From positions 8,557,806 to 8,621,805 of the forward strand of contig CAXIPT010000003.1 in NCBI GenBank assembly GCA_964030475.1: a DNA stretch of 64,000 nt, written 5' to 3'. Shown in pieces: positions 11,700 through 23,100 of the stretch. Source of the stretch: Tethya wilhelma. Its lineage: Eukaryota; Porifera; Demospongiae; Tethyida; Tethyidae. The position numbers were made by a program, and so were the translations under genes. Position 1 is the stretch's first letter; the number at the start of each line of letters is the position of its first letter. The notes beneath the pieces were generated by a model. That model saw only the letters and a list, made by a program, of their open reading frames with translations. It was not told where the DNA came from and ran no database searches.

Positions 11700-12322
11700 A
11701 TCATTTTTTTGGCCAGCCCTGGATGAGCCAGTCAAGAGTGCTAAGAAACTGAAGAAAAGGAGGAAAAGGAAGAGTAAGAAAATCATCCCACTGAAGCAGA
11801 CTTCCAACCACTCTCCAACAGCTGCAAAAACATCACAGAGTCCTGTCAGAGTTCCCATGGATCCAGATAAAGACCCTCTATTTCCATTTAATACCCACCA
11901 TTGTGTGGCCACCGCTGAAACTCCAACAATTAGTCATTCTAGTGAGTCTACTGCAAGTCCTTGTCTCTTAGATTGTCAGAACATCAGTTTTGAATGCCGT
12001 GAAAGCATCGCTGGGGTAAATAACCAAACAACTGGAGGAGAAGTGGGGTGGACACCAGTTGTGTCAAAGAGAAGGCAAAAACACTCCAAACCTAAAAAGA
12101 ATGTTGCATCTCATAGCGATACAAGCAGCGAAAGTGGACAAGAACTTGATTGATATCTCTTGTGCACGACTGATTGAATTTGAACAGAAAGACGGGATAC
12201 CTGGTCTCTCCATCAGTCCCAGAGGTCCCTCGTCATGGACTCCAATCAAGGCCAGACCTAACTCAGCTGTAGCAAGTAGGACTCGTTCTAAGACTTCCTC
12301 CAAGAATTCGAAGGCCTCATAA
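11700..12322 (+). pseudogene. Lys/Ser-rich ORF of unknown function, two frames
   Basis: An open stretch to 12153 starts with a strongly basic region (KKLKKRRKRKSKK), then a Ser/Thr/Pro-rich part and a GWTPVVSKRRQK motif. A second frame continues at about 12145-12322 with CARLIEFEQKDGIPGLSIS and a basic tail ending at a stop. The two probably belong together with a frameshift around 12150, or an unseen intron. I do not recognise the family. Basic, low-complexity ORFs beside RT fragments suggest the first ORF of a retrotransposon, which is inference. Confidence 0.4.
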
Positions 12323-12504
12323 TTTATTTATTTATTTTCTTTTTTAAAGCAATTAAATAGTACAGGCTGTTGGTTAAATGCCCAGCAGACCTTCAACACC
12401 AGCAAAGTTGAGCAAACTGTCACCAATTAAGATAGCTGCATTTATGCATACTCAAATCTGTTTACATGTTTCACTAATGCGCGTGCATTTGGTGTTGTAA
12501 AGCA

Positions 12505-12527
12505 ATAATAATAATAATAATAATAAT
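12505..12527. repeat. (AAT)n microsatellite
   Basis: About eight ATA/AAT units directly left of the next RT fragment. Such 3-nt runs often form the 3' tail of CR1-type elements; here it sits at the downstream (3') side of the minus-strand RT fragment. Confidence 0.8.
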
Positions 12528-12537
12528 TGAGGATCAT

Positions 12538-13149
12538 TTAGGATGTTGTATATCTTCGCTTGCAAATGCTAGGGATGTTGTATTGATCGAGTAGAGAGGT
12601 GTAATTGCAATCCCATTTCTTGATACATACTCTGAGTGCAAATTTTTGTACTGAATCTAAGGCATCTGAATGACCCTGTTGGTGTGGTGACCAAACCTGC
12701 ACAGCACACTCTAAATCTGGTCTATAATGCATGATAGATATAGCTTTTAGTATGGTAGCAGTCCCAGCATGATGGTAGCATTGCCTGTAGAGAATGCCAA
12801 TTTTTTGTCTAGCCTTTCTACAGACTTCACCGATGTGTCTTGACCACGAGAGAGAAGAGATCCAGACTCCAAGATATTTATATGAATCCACTTTTTCAAG
12901 CTAAGTTCCATTGATAGATAATACATTTGATATAGCCGAATTGTGTTTCCTCATGATTGTCATGTATTTGCACTTTGTGATGTTAAACTTAAGAAAATTT
13001 GTACTAGTCCATTCTGCAATTTTGTCAATGTCCACTTGTAAAAAGGTGTATGCATCAGATGGGTCTGTTAAGCATGATGTCATTGGCATACAGAGACATG
13101 TTCCCATCCGAAAGTGGAATTCTGGTGATATCATTGATGTATATATATT
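12538..13149 (-). pseudogene. Non-LTR RT fragment with thumb region and mutated active site
   Basis: Minus-strand reading. At about 13065-13110 is LYANDIML, the position of the YxDD catalytic box but with Asn in place of the first Asp. It is followed, in a shifted frame, by a DIDKIAEWTSTNFLKFNITKCK segment and then YKYLGVWISSLSWSRHI (about 12830-12890), the conserved post-palm YLG motif. The segment ends with a thumb/C-terminal region near 12540. The YAND change and frameshifts mean it cannot be an active RT. Confidence 0.85.
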
Positions 13150-13605
13150 CCCAGTACGGTAGTACTGGGTACATAGGAATGGCACGGATGGCCCATTAGC
13201 GCAATACAAATATTCACGCAAATAACTCTGCAAAAACTGAGCACTTGACTCTAAAAGGCTTCTTAAGCTACTATTTAGCTCTTTCTCTTTCTAATGAGCC
13301 CAAAAACATAGCCTAAAACCATCGCTAAAGTACCTAACTAAAGTATGCCAAACCTCTAATTTTCTCCATCTTCTTCATCTTCTTCTTCTTCTTCTTCTAT
13401 CTTCTCACGCTATATCTCAAAGACCATTCACTTTTAGAAGCTGATTCTTGAACGAACAAACTTTGTTTCTTTGTCTTCAATCGCTTTTGCCATCGGTTTT
13501 TTGTATCTCTCTTTGAGTCGCTAGATACAAGGCCAAAAGCGCCTTCTCCATATAGTGGCGTTAAATGCAGAACGTTAGCCAGTGAAAATTTTAACCCTTT
13601 TTGCA
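13150..13605 (-). repeat. Family B element, hairpin-ended interspersed repeat
   Basis: One terminus is the 20-bp hairpin CCCAGTACGGTAGTACTGGG (13150-13169), here in inverse orientation. Behind it comes the shared body: a GGAATGGCACGGATGGCCCATT block, a CTT-rich run (13365-13400) and a conserved segment around 13500-13560. Same family as 18958-19622, 23821-24540, 31727-32230, 34318-35313 and 35891-36367. No protein is encoded. Confidence 0.8.
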
Positions 13606-15048
13606 TGCAATAAAGGTTTTAGCCATAATTATGTCCTCGCGCAAGCTCACCACAATGCAGATGCCACTCCATGGCTCAGTACTTTACACAATAATCCTGC
13701 TCACTTATGATGGATGGCATTCACAGTGATCAGATCAATTGCATTGCTTGATCTCATCATGACACTGTTGGGGTGCACAGCAGCCCGAAGTGCAAGAGTG
13801 ACAATGTATCACTTTTATCTCTGATGGAGTTGTGGGGGGGGGGGAGTGATTTGTAAGAACTTATTAATATACAATTTTCCATACATTTTATTGTTGTGTG
13901 TATGCAGACTGCTATATAGTGCACATATAATATTTTGATCAGTAATCAGTTTGTTTTAAATCTCTGCAATTCCATGCTTGGAATTCCTTGCGGATCATTT
14001 ACCGGGGTGTAGTGTGTTCTCGATGGCTGTTAGTCTGACTCTTGCTGATGGTGGGAGGGTGGCTTTCAAGATCAGTGAAGAATACACCAGCATTGCAAAG
14101 CCAAGTTGCCGGTATGCATCTCTGACTTAGATACTGTTACAAAGTACTCGACATGGACGACTTCAGCCAGCAGTATAATTAAATAACACTTATAGCAATT
14201 ATCTAGGCTATGTGGTAGCAAATAACATATCTACAACACAGTTCCAATGAAGCTAGATCCTCCTCCTTAGCTTTGAGCTAGCCAGCTCAGTGTACAGCAG
14301 GGGGTTTATAGAGAAGGTATAGCGGCTAGCTACTATATAGCTGTGGAATGCTATACACTTCTGATCATTGTGCATATTATATTATAAGCTGTAGCTACAG
14401 CTGCTCTCATAAATTAGACAAGTAATCAAATTAAAATTAATAATACTAGATCAATTTAGCTATAATCATACACTGCACTCACCATTGAACTGAATTTCAC
14501 ACTTTCAGCACGAGATAGTCACCTGATAGTCTTCTTATAGGCCATTAAATCTGGTATTTTGGAGTCAGTATGCTCTCAGTAGTCACAGGAAGGTCTAGCT
14601 TACATTCTTGGACCCTCTCAATCACAAACAGATAAAATTCTGAGTCTCTCACTTAGCAAAAAATTAATGCTGAAGTTTGAGCGATCACGTGACCTGGCTA
14701 ACGTTCTGCAATTAATGGCTCGTTCTCCGTTCTCTATATGGCGCCGCCATTAAATTTCTAAACTCACATGCATTATTCATAAGCTAGCTAGCCTAACGAC
14801 CCTATCCACATTCAAGTGCGCGTTATTTGGAATCTATTGCAAGCCTATCCTCTCGTTCTCTGGGTTCAATTCTTCAGTAGGGAAGTCAATATAGCTAACA
14901 AGATATAACCACGTTGCCAGCTTGGAGGTTCAGATTTTCAGCTGTCTCAAAGGCATGACTCAAGGCAGGCTGTCACAACTGAGTTGCCAGGCAAGTTCTC
15001 TGCTCAGGCTGAAGGTATAAACAATTATTTGGAAAAAAATTAGAACAA
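13606..15048. other. Repeat-derived and unassigned sequence; one small candidate exon
   Basis: The part 14745-15035 matches the non-hairpin half of the longer family B copies. A short plus-strand open frame at 14022-14130 begins MAVSLTLADGGRVAFKIS and has a GTATGC donor-like site inside it; it could be a first exon but nothing downstream continues it. The rest, including a G12 run near 13836, holds nothing I can identify. Confidence 0.3.
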
Positions 15049-15297
15049 ACAAGTACAAAAAACATTAGAAATGTAAATCAAACATAGGAATGGCCAAATC
15101 GTAAAAAAGTGAGCGAACAAGATAGGAATGGTTGTCAGATTGAGCAAGTTCATTCCTGTGTCTACAATGTCATTGAGCTCAGTAGGGAAATGAACTCCTC
15201 GCTCAATCTGACAACCATTCCTATCTTGTTTGCTCGCTTTTTTACGATTTGGCCATTCCTATGTTTGATTTACATTTCTAATGTTTTTTGTACTTGT
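15049..15297. repeat. Family A2 palindromic MITE
   Basis: Nearly full-length palindrome, about 250 bp. The left arm starts ACAAGTACAAAAAACATTAG and the right arm is its inverse ending ...TTTTTTGTACTTGT, with arms about 100 bp long. It resembles family A1 in the GGAATGGCCAAATCGTAAAAAAG core but has a different centre. Other copies: 18651-18918, 24554-24833, and partial ones at 2253-2363, 19829-20000 and 27387-27500. Confidence 0.85.
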
Positions 15298-15894
15298 ATA
15301 TATATGTAATATAAAATGGGACCCAAAACTGAGCCTTGTGGATAATAGTATAGCTTCATCCGATCAAGTGATCAGAGAACTATTACTTAAATTTGACCTA
15401 TGACCTTTTCTACATTTCCTTTGAAAAAAGTGAAAATGAAACGAAATGGCTTCCAAATGAACACTACTACTCTGAAGTTGCGGTCGTGCAGTTCAATCAT
15501 GATATAAGATATGATAAGTACTAGCTCCAGAAGAAACTGGCAACTCGAGAGATGAGGAGCCGTTAACACCGACAAATTGAGTTCTATTACATAGGTAGTT
15601 TCCTATCCATTTAAGAATATGTGGATTCAAATTAAACATCTTGAGTTTCTGTAGTAAATTCCAATGTGGGACAGAGTCAAATGCTTTCCTATAATTGAAA
15701 AAACAGCACATACATTGTCTCCATTTTCGAGTGACCTGTGCCACCTGTCGACAGCTATTAGTAAGGCCCCAGTAGTCGATTTTCCCTTAATGTAACCCCA
15801 CTGCTCAGGTGAGGGGGAATTGAAAGCTCTTGTATGCTCAATCAGGAGGGTGGCAACATGTTTTTGTAGAAGTTTACTGAGGATTGAAAGGAGC
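15186..15894. repeat. Near-identical duplicate of 2253-2956 with RT fragment
   Basis: Same sequence as 2253-2956, including the minus-strand RT piece with KAFDSVPHWNLLQ and, further right, LLSILSKLLQKHVATLL (15627-15894). It ends at the single n at 15895, after which an unrelated MITE begins. See the findings on assembly duplication. Confidence 0.85.
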
Positions 15895-15898
15895 NAGG

Positions 15899-16113
15899 GT
15901 TTTAAATTTTCGTAATCTTCGCAGTGGTGATCTGACCACGAAAAAAAGAAACGCGAAAATTTGAACACGTCACTCGAATAGCACTTGTGTGTGCGCACGT
16001 GCGTCATTGCTGGATATAGAATCTGCAAAAAATTGAACTGCAAAAAAATGAACTAGCGTTCCTACATGCTTTATCGTGAAAATTTGGACCTGCGAAAATT
16101 TTCTGCTATATGG
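15899..16113. repeat. Family C MITE, diverged copy
   Basis: Contains the signature AAATTTTCG / CGAAAATTT repeats in inverted orientation and ends ...AAAATTTTCTGCTATATGGTA, matching the TACCGTATAGC terminus of family C. The left end is truncated at the contig join. Confidence 0.6.
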
Positions 16114-16590
16114 TATTTTAAATCTAAAATTTTGACTTTGTCCTGATGTTAGAGAGCCAAACAGATTGAAGCTGATTATAAATCTTTGATGTAATGAAAG
16201 TAGCTGGTCAGATTCTCTATATATAATTAAACCAGTTTTAGTAATAAATACATATACTATGGTTTATGTGTATGTTAAACTTGAACTTCGAATGCTAATG
16301 ATATGTTATCATCCACACACTATCATCTTTTGAAACCGTATAATTGAATGATATATCTCCATAGTTAATTCAGAATGTCCTCTTGATTGTTGATTAATTC
16401 ATACAATAATGTTCATTAATTATAATCTGCACCTGGCACTAATTATTACCGTGGCAACCTTATCCCCAGGCTTGAGAAGAGGGAGCCTTGGAACAAGGGA
16501 GGCTGTATCACACTAAATCTGTGTAATTTTTTGTTCAAGCCATTAATTAGAGCATTTATATATATATATGGACATTGAATGATTCTGTAG

Positions 16591-17006
16591 GTATCACTAT
16601 CTTTAGTAACAGTGATAGATTTGGTACTGGAGATGATCCCATATATTTGAGCAACGTGGACTGCAGTGGGACTGAGACAAATATACTGAAATGTCAAAGG
16701 ACAAATTTTGTCCAACTTGGAAATAATTTGTATTGCAGTCATGGTCGAGATGTCGGAGTAAAATGTATACGTAAGTTAGAATACATTAAATAAGCTCTGA
16801 GTTTGATTTACTGATGGACTTACGAAATATTCTAGCTTCGTGTACAAGTGGATCGATTCGTATTACAAAGAGTTCAACCCATCTTAACTCAAGTTTTGGA
16901 AGAGTTGAAGTGTGTGTGAATGAAACTTGGGGCACTATTTGTAGTGACTTTTGGGAGAATGAGGATGCAAGTGTGATTTGCAAGCAACTAGGATACGCAG
17001 AATATG
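16591..17006 (+). CDS. SRCR-domain exons (partial gene)
   Basis: Two phase 1-1 exons. Exon 16591-16770 (after a ctgtag acceptor, before GTAAGT) encodes the second half of an SRCR domain, with [19 protein letters not shown] and a final DVGVKC. Exon 16836-17006 encodes the first half of the next domain, with [19 protein letters not shown] and [14 protein letters not shown] domains are extracellular, disulphide-bonded ligand-binding modules of receptors. The domain is therefore split mid-way by an intron, and a full protein would need more exons on both sides; none are visible (AMT exons begin on the other strand at 17133). It could be the remains of a larger SRCR receptor gene or a gene cut by assembly. 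Confidence 0.8.
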
Positions 17007-17132
17007 GTAAACCTAACTAAATGCTTTATTGCAATCATTTCAAAATGTTATAGTAAGTTTAGAAACTTGCTGTGCTGTAGGATCACATACACTACACTGT
17101 ACATTTTCCGTCTATAAATTGGTGACACTAGA

Positions 17133-20100
17133 TCAGGCAAACACTTGAACATAGTAATTGGCTGGAACAAACGGCATCTTTGTTACTGTAGCACTAACCA
17201 TGTTCTTACGTATCTTCAGACCTAGATTTAAACCGGACCTAAAGTGTCCCTTTGAAACATAAGCCATCGCAATATTCACTCCTAGTGTTGGACTAGGACA
17301 ACCAGATGTTACTTGTCCTATGGTCTGTCCATCAACATCAACAACAACAGTACCTTGCCTAGCTGGTGGTCCTTGAGATATAAGGCCAATTCTTCTTCTC
17401 ATAGGTTTAGTCTTGAATTGCTGGAGGATCACATCACTACCAAGAAAACCACCATCAATCTTACGCCTGCTTCCTGTGTAAAAGCATTAATGGTATACCA
17501 ACAGTAGCATTATATTTGCAATAACAACAGACCAATACACCATGATAAATTGGCTTCAACTGGAGTGATGTCTTCAGATAGGTCATTTCCATAGAGACAT
17601 AAACCAGCTTCCAGTCGTAAAGTGTCTCTTGCTCCAAGGCCAGCAAGTTTCACATTATTATCTTCTAGCAACCTACTTGTAAGTTCCACAACCCTTGTAG
17701 AAGGAACTGATATCTAAAATAGTGAAAAGTTATTTTGTACATAATTGGGAAACCATGCAGAAGTGTATAATAAGAAAGGAAGGAGCAGGAATTATCCATG
17801 GATTTGAAGGCACTCTCTCACGGAAGTGGTAGTAAATTCAAATTTACATTACGTAATGAAGCCACAAACAGATCACAAGTACGCACAAAAATTAAAGTTC
17901 TATGTGTACAAGTTTGCGTGGACTACGGCAGTTTTAGACAAAAATGCCAGGCTACTGGCAACTTGAACTCCTCACAGCAGCAGCAGATGGTAAGCGCCTC
18001 ACATTTATCTCAAAAACAGTCAGTATACTATAGCAAAAAAGTTTGCGTCACCATGAAAAGTTCTAAGCCTAGGAACGTTGGCTATACAAAGCTCCTGGAA
18101 CTTGAACAAGTTTGCTTCTTGAGCTATTGAGCCTCTTTTTTGCTTCCCTTTTGCTTTTACTCCTTGGCTTTCGAGCATTTTATTCGCTGAAACCAGACAC
18201 GTGGACGTCGACAATGAACTGCAACATCTTGAGCTATCGGGCTTCCCCTTCGCTTTTACTCCTTGGCTTTCGAGCGTTTTATTTGCTGAAACCAGACACG
18301 TGGACGTCGACAGAATTACGTGAAATAATTGCATTCCGATGACGTACATGTGTACATGACCAATCATATTTGAAAATTAATTTTGGGCCACGAAATCAAA
18401 CTGAAATCACTTCCTTGAGAGAGCGCCTTCTGCTCCTCCACACCTCTCTTTTGTCTCATTACCGTATAGCTAGAAATTTTCGAGGAATAAAACTTTTCGT
18501 GATTTAATTTTCGAGGATCGAGCAGCCCCACCTTATACTCCTCGAAAATTTCTAGCTATACGGTATGTGCTCCTGGGGATACAAATATTTGATGGATAAC
18601 CCATCAAGCAAAAGTAGAGGTAAATATACAATAACAAGTAGACAAGTAGATAAGTACAAAAACATTAGAAGTGTACTGCAAACATAGGAATGGCCAAATC
18701 GTAAGAAAGTGAGCAAACAAGATAGAAAAGGTTGTCAGATTGACTGAGTTCATTTCACTGTGTCACCTACTGTATGTTCATATCCCTAGATCAATGACAT
18801 TGTAGACACAGGAATGAACTTGCTCAATCTGCCAACAATTTCTATCTTGTTTGCTCACTTTTACAATTTGGCCATTCCTATGTTTGCATTACATTTCTAT
18901 AATGTTTTTTGTACTTGTTCATTGTATTTTTTCAAATAATAATTTATAATACAAGTTGAATTTAGTCGTTAGCCTGAGCAGAGAATGCCTTTCAGACTGC
19001 TGAAACTCTGAAATCCCAAGCTGAATGTGATTTATGTCAATTATGTGTGTGTCTTGTTAGAGCTCTACAGATAACTTTCCTACTGAAGAACTGAACACAG
19101 AGGAGGACAGAACTTGGGACACTGTATGTTTGCAATAGATTCCAAATAACGTGCATGCACTTGTATATGGAAAGGGTCGTAAAGCTAGCTTATGAATAAT
19201 GCATGAGTTTAGAAATTAATGGCCGCCATATGGAGAAGGCGCTTTTCGCCTTGTATCTAGCGACTCAATGAGAGACACAAAAAACTGATGGCAAAAGTGA
19301 TTGAAGACAAAGAAACCAAGTTTGTTCGTTCAAGAATCAGCTTCTAAAAGTGAATCGTCTTTGAGGTATGGCGTGAGAAGATATAAGAAGAATAAGAAGA
19401 AGACGGAGAAATTTGGAGGTTAGGCATATTTTAGTTTGGTACTTCAGTGGTGGTTTTAGGCCATGTTTTAGGGCTCATTAGAGAGAAAAAGATCTAAATC
19501 GTAGCTTGAGAAGCCTTTTAGTATCAAGCGTTCAGTTTTTGCAGAGTTGTTTGTGTGAATATTTGTATTGCGCTAATGAGCCATCCGTGCCATTCCTATG
19601 TACCCAGTACTACCGTACTGGGAATAGGGTTTGTGCATACATTGGTGTAAAATTTTACTTTTAGGTTTAAAGAAGGGATTGGTGTAAAATTTTCCCATTA
19701 GGTTTAAAACAAATTCAACCTAGATTATACTATGCCTTGTGTATGTACATAATGGGAGATTATACACCAATGACTTTAGCATAAATCTCACTTGAGAATG
19801 ATTAGAAAGAGTAAAACATTAAGGGAATACAAGTGAAGAAATGTAATGCGAACATAGGAATGGCAAAATTGTAAAAAAGTAAGCAAATACGATAGGAATG
19901 GTGGTCAGATTGAGAGAAAAGTTCACTTTGTGTGTCTCAGTTATGTTCATATCCCCAGCTCAATGACATAGTGGACACAGGAAGACTTCCGTCTCATTTG
20001 TAGTTATTGTGTGTAATATAATACCGTAAATTGCGAAATTTTTGTGTTAAAAAAATTTTCACGCCAGATTATTTTTGTAGCATCGCCGCGTTATGCAGCC

Positions 20101-23100
20101 CCACCCACTATTTTGCAATTTTTCGTGCGTTTAAGTTTCGTACTCTGCAGCGACTATGAAAATTTATCACCTATGAAATTTTCACAATTTACGGTTGAAG
20201 GAGACTGTAATTGGTCCAGATTCGGTAGAGTGTAATTGTTTGTGGTAAAAGTTGAGATAAAAATTAAAATTATTTGGCGACTTGGGACGGATCAGTATCA
20301 GTTAGTTGTTGTGGTAAAATGATGATGGCATTGAGTTAACTTCAGTAAGATGACTTAAGTGACTGAATAGTTTGCGAGGGGGCTTCATTGCTTATTAGGT
20401 CTTCTAGCTTAGATGTTAGAGTTGCAAGCATTAATTCGGTTTTAATACATTTTATACAGTGACGGATGTCAGCTGTGTACCATCTTGGCTGATGGCTTTT
20501 AGGTGTGAAAGATGTGACAAAATTTTCACATGCTGTGAAGATTACAGATTTGAAACTTGACCATAGAATGTTAACATTAGTGCTGAAATGAGTAGCTGTT
20601 ACACTAACAATGGAATAATCTACTAATTGCTCCTAATTGGTACTTTAGTAAAGTGTTTTGTCACAAGATCAAAACTTCACAGTACAAACAATTACCATAT
20701 AGCGGGAAATTTTCGTGGGGGAAAATTTTTGCGAATTTCGCGGTTTGGCAGCTTTCCGCGAAAATTTTCCCCCACGAAATTTGTAAGGTACGAGGTCGTC
20801 ACATAATGTTGAGACGCAATCCACGAAAATTTTCCTCGCGAATTTCTATTCAAGACGAAAACGCAAAAATTTCCCGCTATACGGTATATAAACATAGTAC
20901 ACAAAAGTACACATACACATACAGAGCACAAGCTGCATGCATGATGAAATTGTACACTAAGAAAAGTATTGTCTGGAGTCTAGCTATAGTCTAACTTTGG
21001 CAAGTTTTTTTATATAAAAATGTTAGAACATTCACATTTTCCGGTGAGAGGCTTGCTCTTTTCTTTGTTATTATGTTGCCTGTAATGGAGAAGATCCTTT
21101 CAGATGGCACTAAAGTAGCTGGTACACATAGAAGCATTTTGGCTATTGCGGATATATTTGGGGATCTTCACAGTTCTTCCTCCACCACTCCAATGGTTTG
21201 GAATCTGGTGGAAGAGGATGCTCTCTCCAGCTCCACCTCACCAGAAATGGTTCTTCTTTCTGTGAAAGTGATCCTAGTAGAAACTGCATAGCACTAGGAT
21301 CAGTTTTAGATTTCCTGGTTGTACGTAGGTTCTTGAACTTCAGGTTCCTTTGAAGCCTCTAATGACTTCATTCGATCAACTATTTCTCTCTTGATGACTT
21401 CTCTTTGCTCCGAGTTGAAAAAACGTAAATTGCTATAGCGTGGATCTACAGCAACACAAATAGCAGGTAAGTTCTTTGCAGTATAAGTGCTTGAAGGAGC
21501 AAACCTCCTCTCTATCTCAGCAGCAACTGTTCACTTGAATTTTCTGACAGCTTCCAGATTGTTCTCAGCACCAACAAGATGGTTGAAAAGGATCTGTATT
21601 CAAGTTTGCTTACAGTTGTATCATGTAAAACAGCATAAATTGCTACACGTTGTTCAGACAGACGTTCAAACATGGAAAATGTTGAGTTCCAACGTGTCGG
21701 GACGTCTTGAATCAGGTGGTGTGATGCAATTGCAAGCTGAGTTTGCTTCTCCTTTAGTGCAGTCATGGCTATCACACTATGCTTAAAATGACCGACAAGC
21801 TTTCTTGCACCTCCAGCTAGATGGTGTATGGTAGGAATTTCAAGACCAGAGGTTACACAAAGTTGAAGGGTATGTCCAACACAACCAAAATGTGCGAAGT
21901 TAGTAAGTTCAGCACCGAGTATAGCATTAGTTGCATTGTCATGGACTATTCTAACTATGTATACTTTGTGCTGAATTTCCCATTCCTTAATGCTCTTGGT
22001 CAGCCTATTAGCAATATTCTCTCCTGTGTGTCGTTCTGGCATCTCCTCGGTGATTAATACTCAAGAACACATCTCCCATGACTTGTCAACAAAGTGGATA
22101 GTTATAGTAATGTATCCCTCTGTAACGCTACTGGTCCAAATGTCAGTAGTAAGAGACACATGCTCACAACTACTTAATTTTTGTATCAATTTGTCCTTCA
22201 TAGTACCATAAGACTTCAACACATCGTAGCAATATGTGAATGACTAGGCACATGGTACCCTGGTTCTATGTATCTCAGAAGTTGCTGAAATCCTTCACCG
22301 CTCATGATGCTTATTGGTCTCGAATCCCGTGCTACCATCTCCGCAATTCTTCGGGTTATTTCCTCAGCACGCTCAGGCGAGCATCTTTTTGAAGTAACAA
22401 ATAAGTTGACTTCGCTGCTTGGAAGTCACTTTGCTACTTTCGCCGTCATATTTGTCCAGATGATGGCTTGACAAATATGACTTTGCATTGAAGTTGTGCC
22501 TCCATGATAGGCAAAAAGTGTTCCAGGAGGCAGACAAAGTTTGCAGCGAACTTTCTTTTCTCCAGCTAACTCAAAAAAACTTCCACACAGGACTTCTGTG
22601 CAGCCTAGAAGACTTAGGTTTACTTGCTACTGCCATTTTGTGTGTGCTTCAAGTTCTGAGTGCCATGTGCAAAATGATATATATACACGTGGATTACGCA
22701 CGTGAGATACTTGGGGCATGGTCGAGTATACCGAAAACATTCTAATAACGGTCCATGCAGCGAATATGCGAATAGTTTAACTATGCTACATAAAGGATTA
22801 AACAACAACTTCATCCCTTCATGTGATTCCAATTTATCATTTCTCCCATAATTGATATAATGTGAAGTTGGCCAGCAGGGCACAGCACATTGTGTACTTA
22901 CCTCAACACCATCCTCTCCTGTGTAGCCACATCGTGACACTCTGCAATTAGCAATTCCAAAGACTTCAAATACACCACTATTCATAAAGTACAGAGAGGA
23001 AAGTTTTTTCATTCCTTTCTGTAGTATAGAACTCATTTTAGGCCCTATACAAGAGAACATACCATCACTAGTAGCCAAAACATAAATCAACATACCCTGC

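Noticed and set aside
13150..13169. 20-bp hairpin considered as a Helitron 3' end
   Set aside because: No CTRR after the hairpin in any copy and no TC at the other end, so not assigned to Helitrons.
14022..14130. Possible first exon beginning MAVSLTLADGG
   Set aside because: Only about 35 codons, no continuation and no homology recognised; kept only as a note in the intergenic entry.
18512..18563. Hairpins considered as CRISPR-like or terminator structures
   Set aside because: Eukaryotic palindromic MITE with TA flanks; no regular spacer array anywhere in the window.
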